This document shows, piece by piece, positions 35,799-44,005 of a stretch of 64,000 nucleotides of DNA. The translations under genes were made by a program, and so were the position numbers. Below the pieces are notes generated by a model. It had not been told where the DNA came from, searched no databases, and saw only the letters and a program-made list of their open reading frames with translations. Within the stretch, counting starts at the first letter, position 1, and every line of letters starts with the position of its first letter. The stretch covers positions 124,001-188,000 of the forward strand of contig NYMS01000004.1 in assembly GCA_002529455.1 (NCBI GenBank). Reading direction: 5' to 3'. This DNA is from Glycomyces fuscus (GTDB lineage: Bacteria; Actinomycetota; Actinomycetes; Streptosporangiales; Streptosporangiaceae).

Positions 35799-36300
35799 CG
35801 CGCCTCCAGTGGCCCTTCCTGCCGCCGGTCTTCTCCTCGACGCGCACCCCGGTGACCTCGGCCCCGGGGTCGATCGCCTTGACCATGTCGACCAGCCCGA
35901 GGGCGGCGGCCATGACGCAGGTGAGGGCCTCCATCTCCACGCCGGTGCGGTCGGCGGTGCGGACCGTGGCGCGGATCTCCACGCCCTCGTCCACGACGGT
36001 GAGGTCCACGTCCACGCCGTGCACGGCGATGGGGTGGCACAGGGGCACCAGGTCGGGGGTGCGCTTGGCCGCCTGGATCCCCGCGATCCGGGCGACGGCC
36101 AGGGCGTCGCCCTTGGGCACCTCTCCCCCGCGCAGGGCGGCGACGGCCTCGGGGCCGAGCAGCACCCGGCCCGCCGCGGTGGCGGTGCGCGCGCTCACCG
36201 CCTTCTGCGAGACGTCGACCATGCGCGCGGCGCCGGACCCGTCCAGGTGGGTGAACCCGGAGGGGTGGTCGGCCCCCTCCCGCCGTGGGGTGTCGGTCAT
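35791..36300 (-). CDS. moaC: Cyclic pyranopterin monophosphate synthase MoaC
   Basis: 169 residues from ATG 36300. Hallmarks: MVDVSQKAVSARTATA, the catalytic KGDALAVARIAGIQAAKRTPDL...LCHPI stretch, GVDVDLTV, GVEMEALTCVMAAALGLVDMVKA. It converts the GTP-derived 3',8-cyclo intermediate to cPMP, the first stable molybdenum-cofactor precursor. The MoaA partner is not in the window. Start of the Mo-cofactor pair with mog. Confidence 0.95.
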   Translation of the reverse strand: MTDTPRREGADHPSGFTHLDGSGAARMVDVSQKAVSARTATAAGRVLLGPEAVAALRGGEVPKGDALAVARIAGIQAAKRTPDLVPLCHPIAVHGVDVDLTVVDEGVEIRATVRTADRTGVEMEALTCVMAAALGLVDMVKAIDPGAEVTGVRVEEKTGGRKGHWRRGD

Positions 36301-36439
36301 GGGCCCGCCTACTCCTCCGCTCGGAACGCGGGACGCGGCCGGCCGACCGCGTCCGGGCGCGCCGGAGCGCGCCACCACGACCGTACGGCACTTTCGGGTA
36401 CGCCCCGTCCACCGGTCCGCGGGCTCCGGCGGGCTCGGC

Positions 36440-37672
36440 TCAGGCCGGTTCGGGCAGGCGCACCACCTCGACGCGGCTGCCCGCGGCCAGCTCGGTCACC
36501 TCCTCGGGCACCACCACGAGCGCGTTGGCCCCGGCCAGGGCGGACAGCTGGTGCGAGCCCTGGTGGAGCGCCGGGGAGACCGTGGACTCGGCGTCGCGGC
36601 CGTAGGGGGACTCCTCCAGCACCGCCCGCAGGAAGGAGCGGCGCCCGGGCGGGGAGGTGACCGGCGAGGTGAGCAGGGCCCGCATGCTCGGCAGCGGCCG
36701 GGGGTCGAGCCCGCGCAGGCGGAGCAGCGCGGGCCGGACGAAGACCTGGAAGGACACGAAGGCGCTCACCGGGTTTCCGGGCAGCGTGACGATGGGGGTC
36801 CGGTCCGGGCCGATCGTGCCGAAGCCCTGGGGCTTGCCCGGCTGCATCGCCACCTGGGTGAACTCCACGGTGCCCTCGCGGGTGAGCACCTCCTTGACCA
36901 CGTCGTGGGCGCCCATGCTCACCCCGCCCGTGGTCACCACGATGTCGGCGCGCACCAGCAGGTCCTCCAGCGTGTCGCGCACCGTCTGCGGGTGGTCGCC
37001 GACGAACCCGTGGCGGTGCACCTCGCACCCGGCGTCGCGGGCCGCGGCGGCGATCATGAAGCTGTTGGACTCCCAGATCTGGCCGGGGCCGAGCGGGCGC
37101 CCGGGCTCGACCAGCTCCTCGCCGGTGGAGAGCACCATCACACGGGGCCGGGCGTAGACGGGCACCGAGCGGCGTCCGACGGCCGCCAGGACGCCCATCT
37201 CCCCCGGGCCCACGCGCACGCCGGGCAGCAGCACGGTGGCGCCCTTGGTGACGTCGTCCCCGGCGCGGCGCACGGCGTTGCCGGTTCTCACCGGCCGGTC
37301 GAAGGTCACCCGGGCCGTGCCGCCGTCGGTCCACTCGACCGGGACGACCGCGTCGGCCCCCGAGGGCATGGGCGCGCCGGTCATGATCCGGGCGGACCTG
37401 CCCGGCAGGACCGCGGTCGGGGAGGGGTCGCCCGCCGGGATGTCGGCGACGACCGGCAGCCGCACGGGGTTCTCCGGCGAGGCCGACTCCAGGTCCGCGG
37501 CGCGCACCGCGTACCCGTCCATGGACGAGTTGTCGAAGCCCGGCAGCGACACGGGCGAGGTGACGGCCTCGGCCAGCACGGCACCGTGTGCCTGGAGCAG
37601 GTCCAGCTCGGTCGGCACGGGTTCGGGGATCAGTGCCAGGACATCGGCGACGTGCTGTTCGACGCTCTTCAC
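36440..37672 (-). CDS. glp: Gephyrin-like molybdotransferase Glp (MoeA family)
   Basis: 410 residues from GTG 37672, with ggagg 7 bases upstream. MoeA domains: GFDNSSMDGYAVRA, MTGAPMPSGADAVVPVE, VLSTGEELVEPG, TTGGVSMGAHDVVKEVL and TLPGNPVSAFVSFQVFVRP, so it may insert molybdate into molybdopterin-AMP. The order galU-moeA-(moaC-mog)-rimJ-sepX is the locus where this MoeA homologue (Glp) binds FtsZ and helps division with its membrane receptor GlpR/SepX. Which role dominates here cannot be told; the second MoeA at 57305 may take the metabolic role. Confidence 0.9.
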   Translation of the reverse strand: MKSVEQHVADVLALIPEPVPTELDLLQAHGAVLAEAVTSPVSLPGFDNSSMDGYAVRAADLESASPENPVRLPVVADIPAGDPSPTAVLPGRSARIMTGAPMPSGADAVVPVEWTDGGTARVTFDRPVRTGNAVRRAGDDVTKGATVLLPGVRVGPGEMGVLAAVGRRSVPVYARPRVMVLSTGEELVEPGRPLGPGQIWESNSFMIAAAARDAGCEVHRHGFVGDHPQTVRDTLEDLLVRADIVVTTGGVSMGAHDVVKEVLTREGTVEFTQVAMQPGKPQGFGTIGPDRTPIVTLPGNPVSAFVSFQVFVRPALLRLRGLDPRPLPSMRALLTSPVTSPPGRRSFLRAVLEESPYGRDAESTVSPALHQGSHQLSALAGANALVVVPEEVTELAAGSRVEVVRLPEPA

Positions 37673-37812
37673 GGGGGTTCCTCCCGGTTCGCGGTTCCTG
37701 TGGTGGCCCCGCCTCCCCTCCCTCAGGAGACGGCTCACGCCCCATTCTTGCCGCGTCCTGGCCCGTATGCGGCGCGCCTGACCCCGGCCGGGGCGCTCGG
37801 GCGTCCCCCCGG

Positions 37813-38751
37813 TCAGGGGCGACGGGCCTCCGCCCGGTCGACGAAGTCGCGCAGCCAGGGCAGCAGCTCGTCGGCGAGGTCGGGCCGGCGGCAGGCGAAG
37901 TCCACGACCGTGCGGATGTAGTCGGCCTTGTTGCCGGTGTCGTAGCGGCGGCCGCGGAAGAGGACGCCGTGCACCGTGCCGCCGTCCTCGGGCTTGCGCC
38001 GGGCCAGCTCGCGCAGGGCGTCGGTCAGCTGGATCTCACCGCCCCGGCCGGGCCGGGTCTCGTGCAGGACGGGGAAGACCGCCGGGTCGCAGACGTAGCG
38101 GCCGATGATCGCCCAGCGGCTCGGCGCCTGCTCGGGGGCGGGCTTCTCGACCAGGTCGGTGACGGTGACGACGTCGTCCTCGTCGGTGGGCTCGATGCCC
38201 GCGCACCCGTACAGGGACACCTGCTCGGGCTCCACCTCCATGAGGGCGACGACGCTGCCGCCGTGGCGCTCGCGCACCTCGATCATGCGGCGCAGCAGGT
38301 CGGCGGACTCGATGAGGTCGTCGCCCAGCAGGACGGCGAAGGGGTTGTCGCCCACGTGCGCCTCCGCGCACAGCACCGCGTGGCCCAGGCCGCGCGGCTC
38401 GCCCTGGCGGACGTAGTGCACCTGGGCGAGGTCGCTGGACTCGCGCACCGAGCGCAGCCGCGCGTCGTCGCCCTTGGCCTCCAGCGCCTCCTCGAGCTCG
38501 TAGGCCCGGTCGAAGTGGTCCTCGATGGAGCGCTTGCTGCGGCCGGTGATCATCAGGACGTCCTGGAGGGAGGCGGCCACCGCCTCCTCCACGACGTACT
38601 GGATCGCGGGCTTGTCCACGATCGGCAGCATCTCCTTGGGCGTGGCCTTGGTCGCGGGCAGGAAACGCGTACCGAGGCCCGCGGCGGGCACGACCGCCTT
38701 CGTGACGGACACGGAACCGGAGGGACGCTTCTGGTCGGTGGAGTCGTTCAT
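37813..38751 (-). CDS. galU: UTP--glucose-1-phosphate uridylyltransferase
   Basis: 312 residues from ATG 38751. N-terminal nucleotide-binding motif KAVVPAAGLGTRFLPATKATPKEMLPI, then QYVVEEAV and EKPAPEQAPS; length matches bacterial GalU. It makes UDP-glucose for polysaccharides and teichoic acids. First gene of the minus-strand galU-glp-moaC-mog set, divergent from the 5-FTHF cyclo-ligase. Confidence 0.95.
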   Translation of the reverse strand: MNDSTDQKRPSGSVSVTKAVVPAAGLGTRFLPATKATPKEMLPIVDKPAIQYVVEEAVAASLQDVLMITGRSKRSIEDHFDRAYELEEALEAKGDDARLRSVRESSDLAQVHYVRQGEPRGLGHAVLCAEAHVGDNPFAVLLGDDLIESADLLRRMIEVRERHGGSVVALMEVEPEQVSLYGCAGIEPTDEDDVVTVTDLVEKPAPEQAPSRWAIIGRYVCDPAVFPVLHETRPGRGGEIQLTDALRELARRKPEDGGTVHGVLFRGRRYDTGNKADYIRTVVDFACRRPDLADELLPWLRDFVDRAEARRP

Positions 38752-38909
38752 GTCGGCACTTTAGGACAGCCATGGGCCGTCCCAGCGTCTCCACACACAG
38801 GAGGGCCCCAAGAAGTCCCGACGGTTTCGGGCGGCGGAGGGCGGACCGCCACCGCGTGTTCACCACGCGGGGCATCCTGCCGCGGTCGCGGCGGTGCCAC
38901 ACTGGGGCC

Positions 38910-39557
38910 ATGGGCGAGAGCGAGCTGCGTGAGGCCAAGGCCGGGCTGCGGAGGGGTTTCCTGGAGCGGCGGCGCGCCCGGGGGCCCGAGGAGCGCTCCC
39001 GTGCCGGGTCGGCGCTCCGCGACGCGCTGCTGGACGTCCCGTGGCTGGCCATGGGCGGGACGGTCGCCTGCTACTACTCCGTGGGCGGTGAGCCCGACAC
39101 CCGCAAGCTGGTGGCGGCGCTGTGGAAGCGCGGTGCCTACGTGCTGCTGCCCGTGTTCCTCCCGGACGGCGAGCTGGACTGGGCCGCCTTCGAGGGACCG
39201 GACTCCCTGGCCCCGGCCGGGCACGGGCTGCTGGAGCCCGTGGGCCACCGGTACGGGCCCGACGCGCCGGCCCGGGCGGACGCGGTGGTCTGCCCGGCCC
39301 TGGCCGTGGACCGGCGGGGGACGCGCCTGGGGCGCGGCGCCGGGTGCTACGACCGCGCGCTGGCCCGCAAGGGCCCGCACACCCCGGCGATCGCCCTGGT
39401 CCACGACGAGGAGTTCGTCGAATCGCTGCCCGCCGAGCCGCACGACCGCCCCGTGGACGCCGTGGTCACCCCGTCCGGCGGCGTGCGGGTCCTCGGCGCC
39501 GGCGTGTGGCCGGGCGGGCGGGGCTGGGCGGGGGCGGGCCGCGCCGGACGGGATTAA
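38910..39557 (+). CDS. 5-formyltetrahydrofolate cyclo-ligase
   Basis: 215 residues from ATG 38910 (upstream frame is non-coding). Family marks: N-terminal Arg/Lys-rich helix (LREAKAGLRRGFLERRRA), CYYSVGGEPDTRKLV, and the C-terminal RGTRLGRGAGCYDRAL (GxGxGxYDR). ATP-dependent conversion of 5-formyl-THF to 5,10-methenyl-THF. Divergent from galU, as in other actinobacteria. The Gly-rich end is an extension. Confidence 0.93.
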   Translation: MGESELREAKAGLRRGFLERRRARGPEERSRAGSALRDALLDVPWLAMGGTVACYYSVGGEPDTRKLVAALWKRGAYVLLPVFLPDGELDWAAFEGPDSLAPAGHGLLEPVGHRYGPDAPARADAVVCPALAVDRRGTRLGRGAGCYDRALARKGPHTPAIALVHDEEFVESLPAEPHDRPVDAVVTPSGGVRVLGAGVWPGGRGWAGAGRAGRD

Positions 39558-39730
39558 CACGGCTCCCGGAGGCGTTGTCGCTGGCGGTCGCGCCCCGGCG
39601 GCCTCCGGTGTCCGGCGGCGCGCTCCCCCGCGTCCGCGTTCACGGGCGAGGCCCTGTCACGGCTCCGGTCGGCGAGCGCGTACTATTTAGCAGTCAACGG
39701 GCGAGAGTGCCAGCAAGGAGGACCCGAACA

Positions 39731-40093
39731 GTGCCTACGTACCAGTACGCGTGCACCGAGTGCGGCGCCCAGATGGAGGTCGTGCAGAGCTTCAGCGACG
39801 ACGCGCTGACCGTCTGCCCCGAGTGCGAGGGTCGCCTGCGCAAGGTGTACTCCGCCGTGGGCATCGTCTTCAAGGGCTCCGGCTTCTACCGCACCGACAG
39901 CGGCAAGTCCTCCAACAGCTCCGTGCTGACCGGCTCGGGCTCCGGCTCCGGCGAGAGCAAGGACGGCGGGAACTCGGGCTCCACCGACTCCTCCTCCACC
40001 TCCTCGGACGCCAAGGGCTCCTCTTCGGACACCGGCAGCGGCACCACCACGAGCAAGGCCGGCAGCACCAGCGCCGCCGCCGCGACGGGCTGA
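39731..40093 (+). CDS. FmdB family zinc-ribbon protein
   Basis: 120 residues from GTG 39731 with aaggagg ahead. Start PTYQYACTECGAQMEVVQ and the second knuckle CPECEGRLRKVYSAVGIVFKGSGFY form the FmdB zinc ribbon (two CxxC pairs). The second half is a Ser/Gly/Thr low-complexity tail common in actinobacterial members. The family is thought to be regulatory; precise role unknown. Confidence 0.93.
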   Translation: MPTYQYACTECGAQMEVVQSFSDDALTVCPECEGRLRKVYSAVGIVFKGSGFYRTDSGKSSNSSVLTGSGSGSGESKDGGNSGSTDSSSTSSDAKGSSSDTGSGTTTSKAGSTSAAAATG

Positions 40094-40283
40094 CCCGCCG
40101 GGCCGTTGACCGCCACCGCGCCGCCGACCGCTCGGCGGCGCGCGGCATGTCCGGCCCCGGCGCGGGGCAGCGGACGGGCTCCCGCGGCGCCCCGCCCGAG
40201 GACGCCTGCGGCCGGGAGGCGACCGCCCGATCCGGCCTGTGGACAACCCCCGGACGCCCCCTCCGCGACCTAGCGTTGGGGGT

Positions 40284-40940
40284 ATGACCAACGCCGCGCC
40301 CCTCCCCTACCGGCACCGTCGCGCGCTCACCCGGCTCCTGGACCGCCACCGGCGCGTCGTCGCCGCCCTGCTGGCCGCCGCGGCGCTCCTCAGCGCCGTC
40401 CTGGCCGTACGCCCTCCGCCGGTGCCCACCACCCGGGTCCTGGTCGCCTCCCGCGACCTCGGCGCCGCGGACCCCCTCACCGGAGGCGACCTCACCGCCC
40501 TGGACCTGCCCGCCGGGGCCGTGCCGAGCGGCGCGCTCGCGGCGGACACCGCGACCGCCGGGCTCCTCCTCAACGCTCCGGTGCGCCGCGGCGAGGTGAT
40601 CACCGACGCCCGGCTCTCCGACCCGCCCGCACGGCCCTACGGGCCCGGCCTGGTCGCCGTCCCGGTACGGGTGGCCGACCCCGGCGCGGCGGGCCTGCTC
40701 TCCCCCGGCAGCCGGGTGGACGTCCTCGCCGCCGGGGGAGGCGACGGCCTCGCTCCCGCCCGCGCCGGCCCCGCCGTGGAGGTGGCCAGCGACCGCCCCG
40801 TCCTCGCCCTGCCCCGGGAGGAGCCGTCGGGCGGCGGGGAGGGCGGCGCGCTGATCGTCATCGCGGCCACGCCCGCCGAGGCCAGGAGTCTGGCGGGCCA
40901 CGCGGCCGGCTCCCGGCTGTCCATCACCATCCGCGGTTGA
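40284..40940 (+). CDS. SAF-domain protein, CpaB/RcpC-like
   Basis: 218 residues from ATG 40284, preceded by ttgggggt. A membrane helix (VVAALLAAAALLSAVLAV, about residues 22-40) is followed by a SAF domain (TTRVLVASRDLGAADPLTGGDLTALDLPAGAVP) and a second beta-rich half (VAVPVRVADPGAAGLLSPGSRVDVLA). Such proteins assemble Flp pili when beside tad genes; no tad genes are here, so the role is open. Located between fmdB and mscL. Confidence 0.85.
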   Translation: MTNAAPLPYRHRRALTRLLDRHRRVVAALLAAAALLSAVLAVRPPPVPTTRVLVASRDLGAADPLTGGDLTALDLPAGAVPSGALAADTATAGLLLNAPVRRGEVITDARLSDPPARPYGPGLVAVPVRVADPGAAGLLSPGSRVDVLAAGGGDGLAPARAGPAVEVASDRPVLALPREEPSGGGEGGALIVIAATPAEARSLAGHAAGSRLSITIRG

Positions 40941-41046
40941 CCGGCGACCTCCGGTGGGCAAAGCTGGCCGGGCGCCGCGGGCTCCCACCAGGGGGTCCCC
41001 GCTCCGGCGCCCGTACGGACACCACGAGTATGTAGGGCTTGTATCC

Positions 41047-41454
41047 ATGCAGGGCTTCAAGAAGTTCCTGCTCCAGGGCAACCTGGTGCAGCTGGCGGTA
41101 GCGGTCGTGATCGGCGCGGTCTTCGCCAACCTCATCACCGCGTTCACCGAGGGGTTCGTCACCCCGCTGATCGGTATCTTCGGCGGGGTCCCCACCTTCG
41201 GCGACCTCTACTTCGAGATCAACGGGAGCCGGTTCCTGTACGGCGCGTTCGTCGACGCGCTGGTCTCGTTCCTGATCACCGCGACGATCCTGTACTTCCT
41301 CGTGGTCCTGCCCATCGCCAAGGTGATGGAGCGGTTCGCCAGGGCCGAGGAGGCCACCACGCGGGAGTGCCCGCACTGCTTCACCGAGATCAGCAAGAAG
41401 GCGACCCGCTGCGCCCACTGCACCAGCGAGGTGGTGCCCACGACCGCCGTCTGA
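41047..41454 (+). CDS. mscL: Large-conductance mechanosensitive channel MscL with C-terminal zinc knuckle
   Basis: 135 residues from ATG 41047. MscL core: QGFKKFLLQGNLVQLAVAVVIGAVFANLITAF (pore helix), NGSRFLYGAFVDALVSFLITATILYFLVVLP (second helix). It opens under membrane tension to release solutes in osmotic downshock. The C-terminus carries two CxxC pairs (CPHC, CAHC) in ECPHCFTEISKKATRCAHCTSEV, a zinc-ribbon end seen in some actinobacterial forms and absent from E. coli MscL. Confidence 0.94.
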   Translation: MQGFKKFLLQGNLVQLAVAVVIGAVFANLITAFTEGFVTPLIGIFGGVPTFGDLYFEINGSRFLYGAFVDALVSFLITATILYFLVVLPIAKVMERFARAEEATTRECPHCFTEISKKATRCAHCTSEVVPTTAV

Positions 41455-41502
41455 CGCGGCGGGAGGCACCGGGGGCGGTCCGGGCGGTCCGCCCCCGCGC
41501 GG

Positions 41503-42609
41503 TCAGCCGCTGTACTCCCAGTGCCAGGGCTCGAAGGGGCTGGACTTGGCCCAGGCCGGGTGGTGCCAGCCGAAGTCGGGTCCGTTGGCCTCCATCCAGA
41601 GCCAGCGGTCGGACCGGTAGTTCTGGATACCGCAGCCGAGGTCGATCGCCTGTCCCAGACCGTGGTTGCTCGTACCGGGGACGGCCGCGAAGCCCGGCGC
41701 GACCTGGCCGTAGACGCGGTGCTGGTTGGGCAGGTCGCGGTAGGCGCTGGTGATGCAGATGTTCTCGCCGTACTCGTCCACGTACCTGGCGTTGAGCTGG
41801 AGGAAGTCCACCGCGGCGTCGGCGCGCAGCTTCTTGTCGTCGTAGAGGTCGCACAGGGAGTTGGCCGGGAGCAGGCCGTTGGCCGCCCCCTGGGCGTTCG
41901 CGGCCGCGGCCGGGTCGCAGTCCCCGGCCGCCATGTAGGCCTCCGGGTCGATGCCGCGGTCCTCCAGCTCCTGCACGAGCTCGTTCGTGGTCTCCTCGGA
42001 CCGCTCCCGCAGCGCCTCGATGTCCGCGGCCAGCTCGACCTGTTCGAGCTGGGTGGTGGTCTGCAGCTCCTGTGCCTGGCTCGCCAGTTCGACCTGCTCC
42101 TCGCGCAGGTCGGTGGCGTCCTGGATGAGGGCCTGGTTGTCCTGGGAGATCTTCGCCGCGTAGGACTGGATCTGCAGGTCCTCGACGAGCGTTCCCGACG
42201 CCAGGACGGCGAGCATGCCGCCGTCGGGCTGTTTGTACAGCGTGCTGGCCAGCCGGGCCAGCGGCTCGCGCATCTCGGTGAGTTCGAGTTCGGTCTGCTG
42301 GAGGTCGTAGATGGTCTGGACCAGCTCCGCCTGGGCCTCCTCCAGCGCCTCCTGGCGCTCGACGAGGTCCTGGTTGGCCTCCTCCAGCTCCGCGGAGGCG
42401 GTCTCCGCCCTCTCCCGGAACTCCTCCAGGCTCGCCTCGGCCGGTTCCAGCGCGCCGATCGGCGCCGGCGCCACGAGGAGCGCGGTGACGAGCGTGAGCG
42501 TCAGCGCCTGTGCGAAGCGGACCCGGTAGGACAGGGCGAAGGCGGTGAGCGCCCCGCCGCCACCCGGTACGCGGGACCTGCGCCGCGCCGCATCAGAAGT
42601 GAACGGCAC
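41503..42609 (-). CDS. Exported M15 family D,D-carboxypeptidase with coiled coil
   Basis: 368 residues from GTG 42609 (ggagga 6 bases upstream). A basic N-terminus and hydrophobic segment (FAQALTLTLVTALLVAPAPIGA) form a signal peptide. Residues ~55-205 are a Glu/Gln-rich coiled coil, as in peptidoglycan hydrolases with a regulatory coil. The C-terminal domain is VanY/M15B: SAYRDLPNQH, SNHGLGQAIDLG (SxHxxGxAxD) and EPWHWEY. It trims D-Ala-D-Ala peptides of the cell wall. Upstream lies a 10-bp inverted repeat (42647-42689). Confidence 0.93.
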   Translation of the reverse strand: MPFTSDAARRRSRVPGGGGALTAFALSYRVRFAQALTLTLVTALLVAPAPIGALEPAEASLEEFRERAETASAELEEANQDLVERQEALEEAQAELVQTIYDLQQTELELTEMREPLARLASTLYKQPDGGMLAVLASGTLVEDLQIQSYAAKISQDNQALIQDATDLREEQVELASQAQELQTTTQLEQVELAADIEALRERSEETTNELVQELEDRGIDPEAYMAAGDCDPAAAANAQGAANGLLPANSLCDLYDDKKLRADAAVDFLQLNARYVDEYGENICITSAYRDLPNQHRVYGQVAPGFAAVPGTSNHGLGQAIDLGCGIQNYRSDRWLWMEANGPDFGWHHPAWAKSSPFEPWHWEYSG

Positions 42610-42646
42610 GAATGATCCTCCGGCTGCTTTTCCTCGAACACCTACC

Positions 42647-42689
42647 CGTGGCCGCAAGGCAACGTACTACATGTCCACATGCGGCCACG
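42647..42689. promoter_or_regulatory. Inverted repeat upstream of the M15 peptidase
   Basis: Perfect arms cgtggccgca (42647-42656) and tgcggccacg (42680-42689), spacer 23 bp, 38 bp before the peptidase start. Could be an operator or an mRNA leader hairpin. Confidence 0.4.
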
Positions 42690-43029
42690 CGAGATCGGTC
42701 CACCGGGCGGAGCGGGTCGCGGACGGGTGCCTCCCCGCCCCACCGCCCTCTGCCCCGGGCCTCGGTGAAACACCTGGTCACCGCCGGGCTGGTCAACGCC
42801 GAGCCCACGTCCCCATCGTTATCGAGGGTACATACGCGGCCATAACACGACATGCGCCATGAACAACATCACACCGCACCAGGACAACCAATCGTAGGTC
42901 AGCGTACTCCGCCATGCACGCAGAGTCCCCCAACCTCCCCCGCCGACGGCGGACCGACACCCCATCCACGTCCATCCTGGGTTAGGCTTGGTCCGGTGGC
43001 GGGGTAAGACATACCTCCGTCAGACCCAT
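42690..43029. other. Intergenic region before tRNA-Arg
   Basis: No gene seen in 340 bp. AT-richer around 42820-42900; the tRNA promoter is probably within 42975-43010 (gggttaggcttgg). A dyad ggtgaaacacctggtcacc at 42765-42783 is also present. Confidence 0.45.
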
Positions 43030-43102
43030 GGCTCCGTAGCTCAGGGGATAGAGCACCGCTCTCCTAAAGCGGGTGCCGCAGGTTCGAATCCTGCCGGGGC
43101 CG
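43030..43102 (+). tRNA. tRNA-Arg (CCT)
   Basis: 73 nt: acceptor GGCTCCG/CGGGGCC (one G-U pair), D arm AGCTC...GAGC, anticodon stem CCGCT/AGCGG with loop CTCCTAA (anticodon CCT, reads AGG), T arm GCAGGTTCGAATCCTGC. CCA is not encoded. Confidence 0.95.
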
Positions 43103-43110
43103 CACAGCGT

Positions 43111-43146
43111 GTTCTGGGGTCCCTCCTCCGGGAGGGGCCCCAGAAC
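43111..43146 (+). terminator. Terminator of tRNA-Arg
   Basis: 16-bp stem with one wobble pair (gttctggggtccctcc / ggaggggccccagaac) and loop tccg, directly after the tRNA. Confidence 0.8.
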
Positions 43147-43621
43147 GCTTTCCGGGCCCGTCGCGGGCCCCGTCCCATGCCGGACCGCACACCCGCGCGC
43201 CGCCCCGGAGCCGGGCCCGCCGCCCGCGGCCGGCTACCGGCGGCCGTCAACCCCGGCCGGGGCGGTCGTCGGCGTTCTCCACCCACCGCTGCGCGGACCC
43301 GGAGGCCGAACCGGCGCGGGGACCGGCGCGGGCGCCCACAGCGGGGTCCGGCGGCCTCGGGGGCGTGCCCGACGTGCTCCGGCAGCTCGGAGCCGACCCG
43401 TCCGGCGCCTGCCTCGACTCCGTCGGCCAGACCTCCGCGGCAGGCGCTCGCCCGCAGGGGGACAGGGGCCCGCGGGGCGCCGCGCACCGGAGCGCGGCCG
43501 GGACCCGTGCGCCCGTTCTCCCCGGTCACCGGTCCCGGTTCCCCCACGTGTCGCCATGACACCGGGGGGCGACTCGTCCGATCATGGAGCCGGAGCAGGT
43601 ACCCGACGGGAGGTCACACGG
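43147..43621. other. GC-rich stretch without a clear gene
   Basis: 475 bp; open frames on both strands are of the uninterrupted high-GC kind and have no recognisable domain or ribosome-binding site. Nothing supported. Confidence 0.4.
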
Positions 43622-43840
43622 ATGGCGCACGCGGAGCACGCCGGGGACGAGCGGTCGGGGGAACAGGACAGGGCCCCCGCCCGGCAGCGGGGCGGATCGC
43701 CCTCCGCCATCGCCGGGGCGCTCCACCGCACCCCGCACCCCGGCCCCCAGCACTGGGGCGGGCCGCGGCCCCGCAAGACGGACCCGGACCCGTTCTTCCC
43801 CAAGCGGCTGGGGCCGCCGCCCAAGCGCCGCCGCTCCTGA
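43622..43840 (+). CDS. Small basic protein of unknown function (72 aa)
   Basis: 72 residues from ATG 43622, with gggagg 8 bases ahead. Composition: acidic/polar N-terminus (MAHAEHAGDERSGEQD), then HRTPHPGPQHWGG and a basic end DPFFPKRLGPPPKRRRS. No membrane segment; looks disordered. I recognise no family. Supported by the ribosome-binding site only. Confidence 0.5.
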   Translation: MAHAEHAGDERSGEQDRAPARQRGGSPSAIAGALHRTPHPGPQHWGGPRPRKTDPDPFFPKRLGPPPKRRRS

Positions 43841-44005
43841 GCCGGGCGCACGTACCGGCCCCGCGCGGGGCCGGGAGCGGCCCTCAGGGGAGGGTCGTCG
43901 CAGTCCGCTCCCGTACCCGCTCCGGTGCGCCGGAGGGCGGGTGCGCCGGCGAACGCACCGGTTCGGCGCGCGGCTGCCGGGGGATGCGGGGGCCTCCCCC
44001 GCCCC

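Noticed and set aside
42610-42850. c-di-AMP (ydaO) riboswitch before the M15 peptidase
   Set aside because: Such riboswitches precede cell-wall hydrolase genes in actinobacteria, but the conserved core could not be seen; only a 10-bp inverted repeat is present.
43041-43562. Minus-strand ORF ending in FEPAAPALGERCSIP
   Set aside because: The end is the tRNA-Arg antisense read as protein; the rest is Pro/Arg-rich frame shadow.
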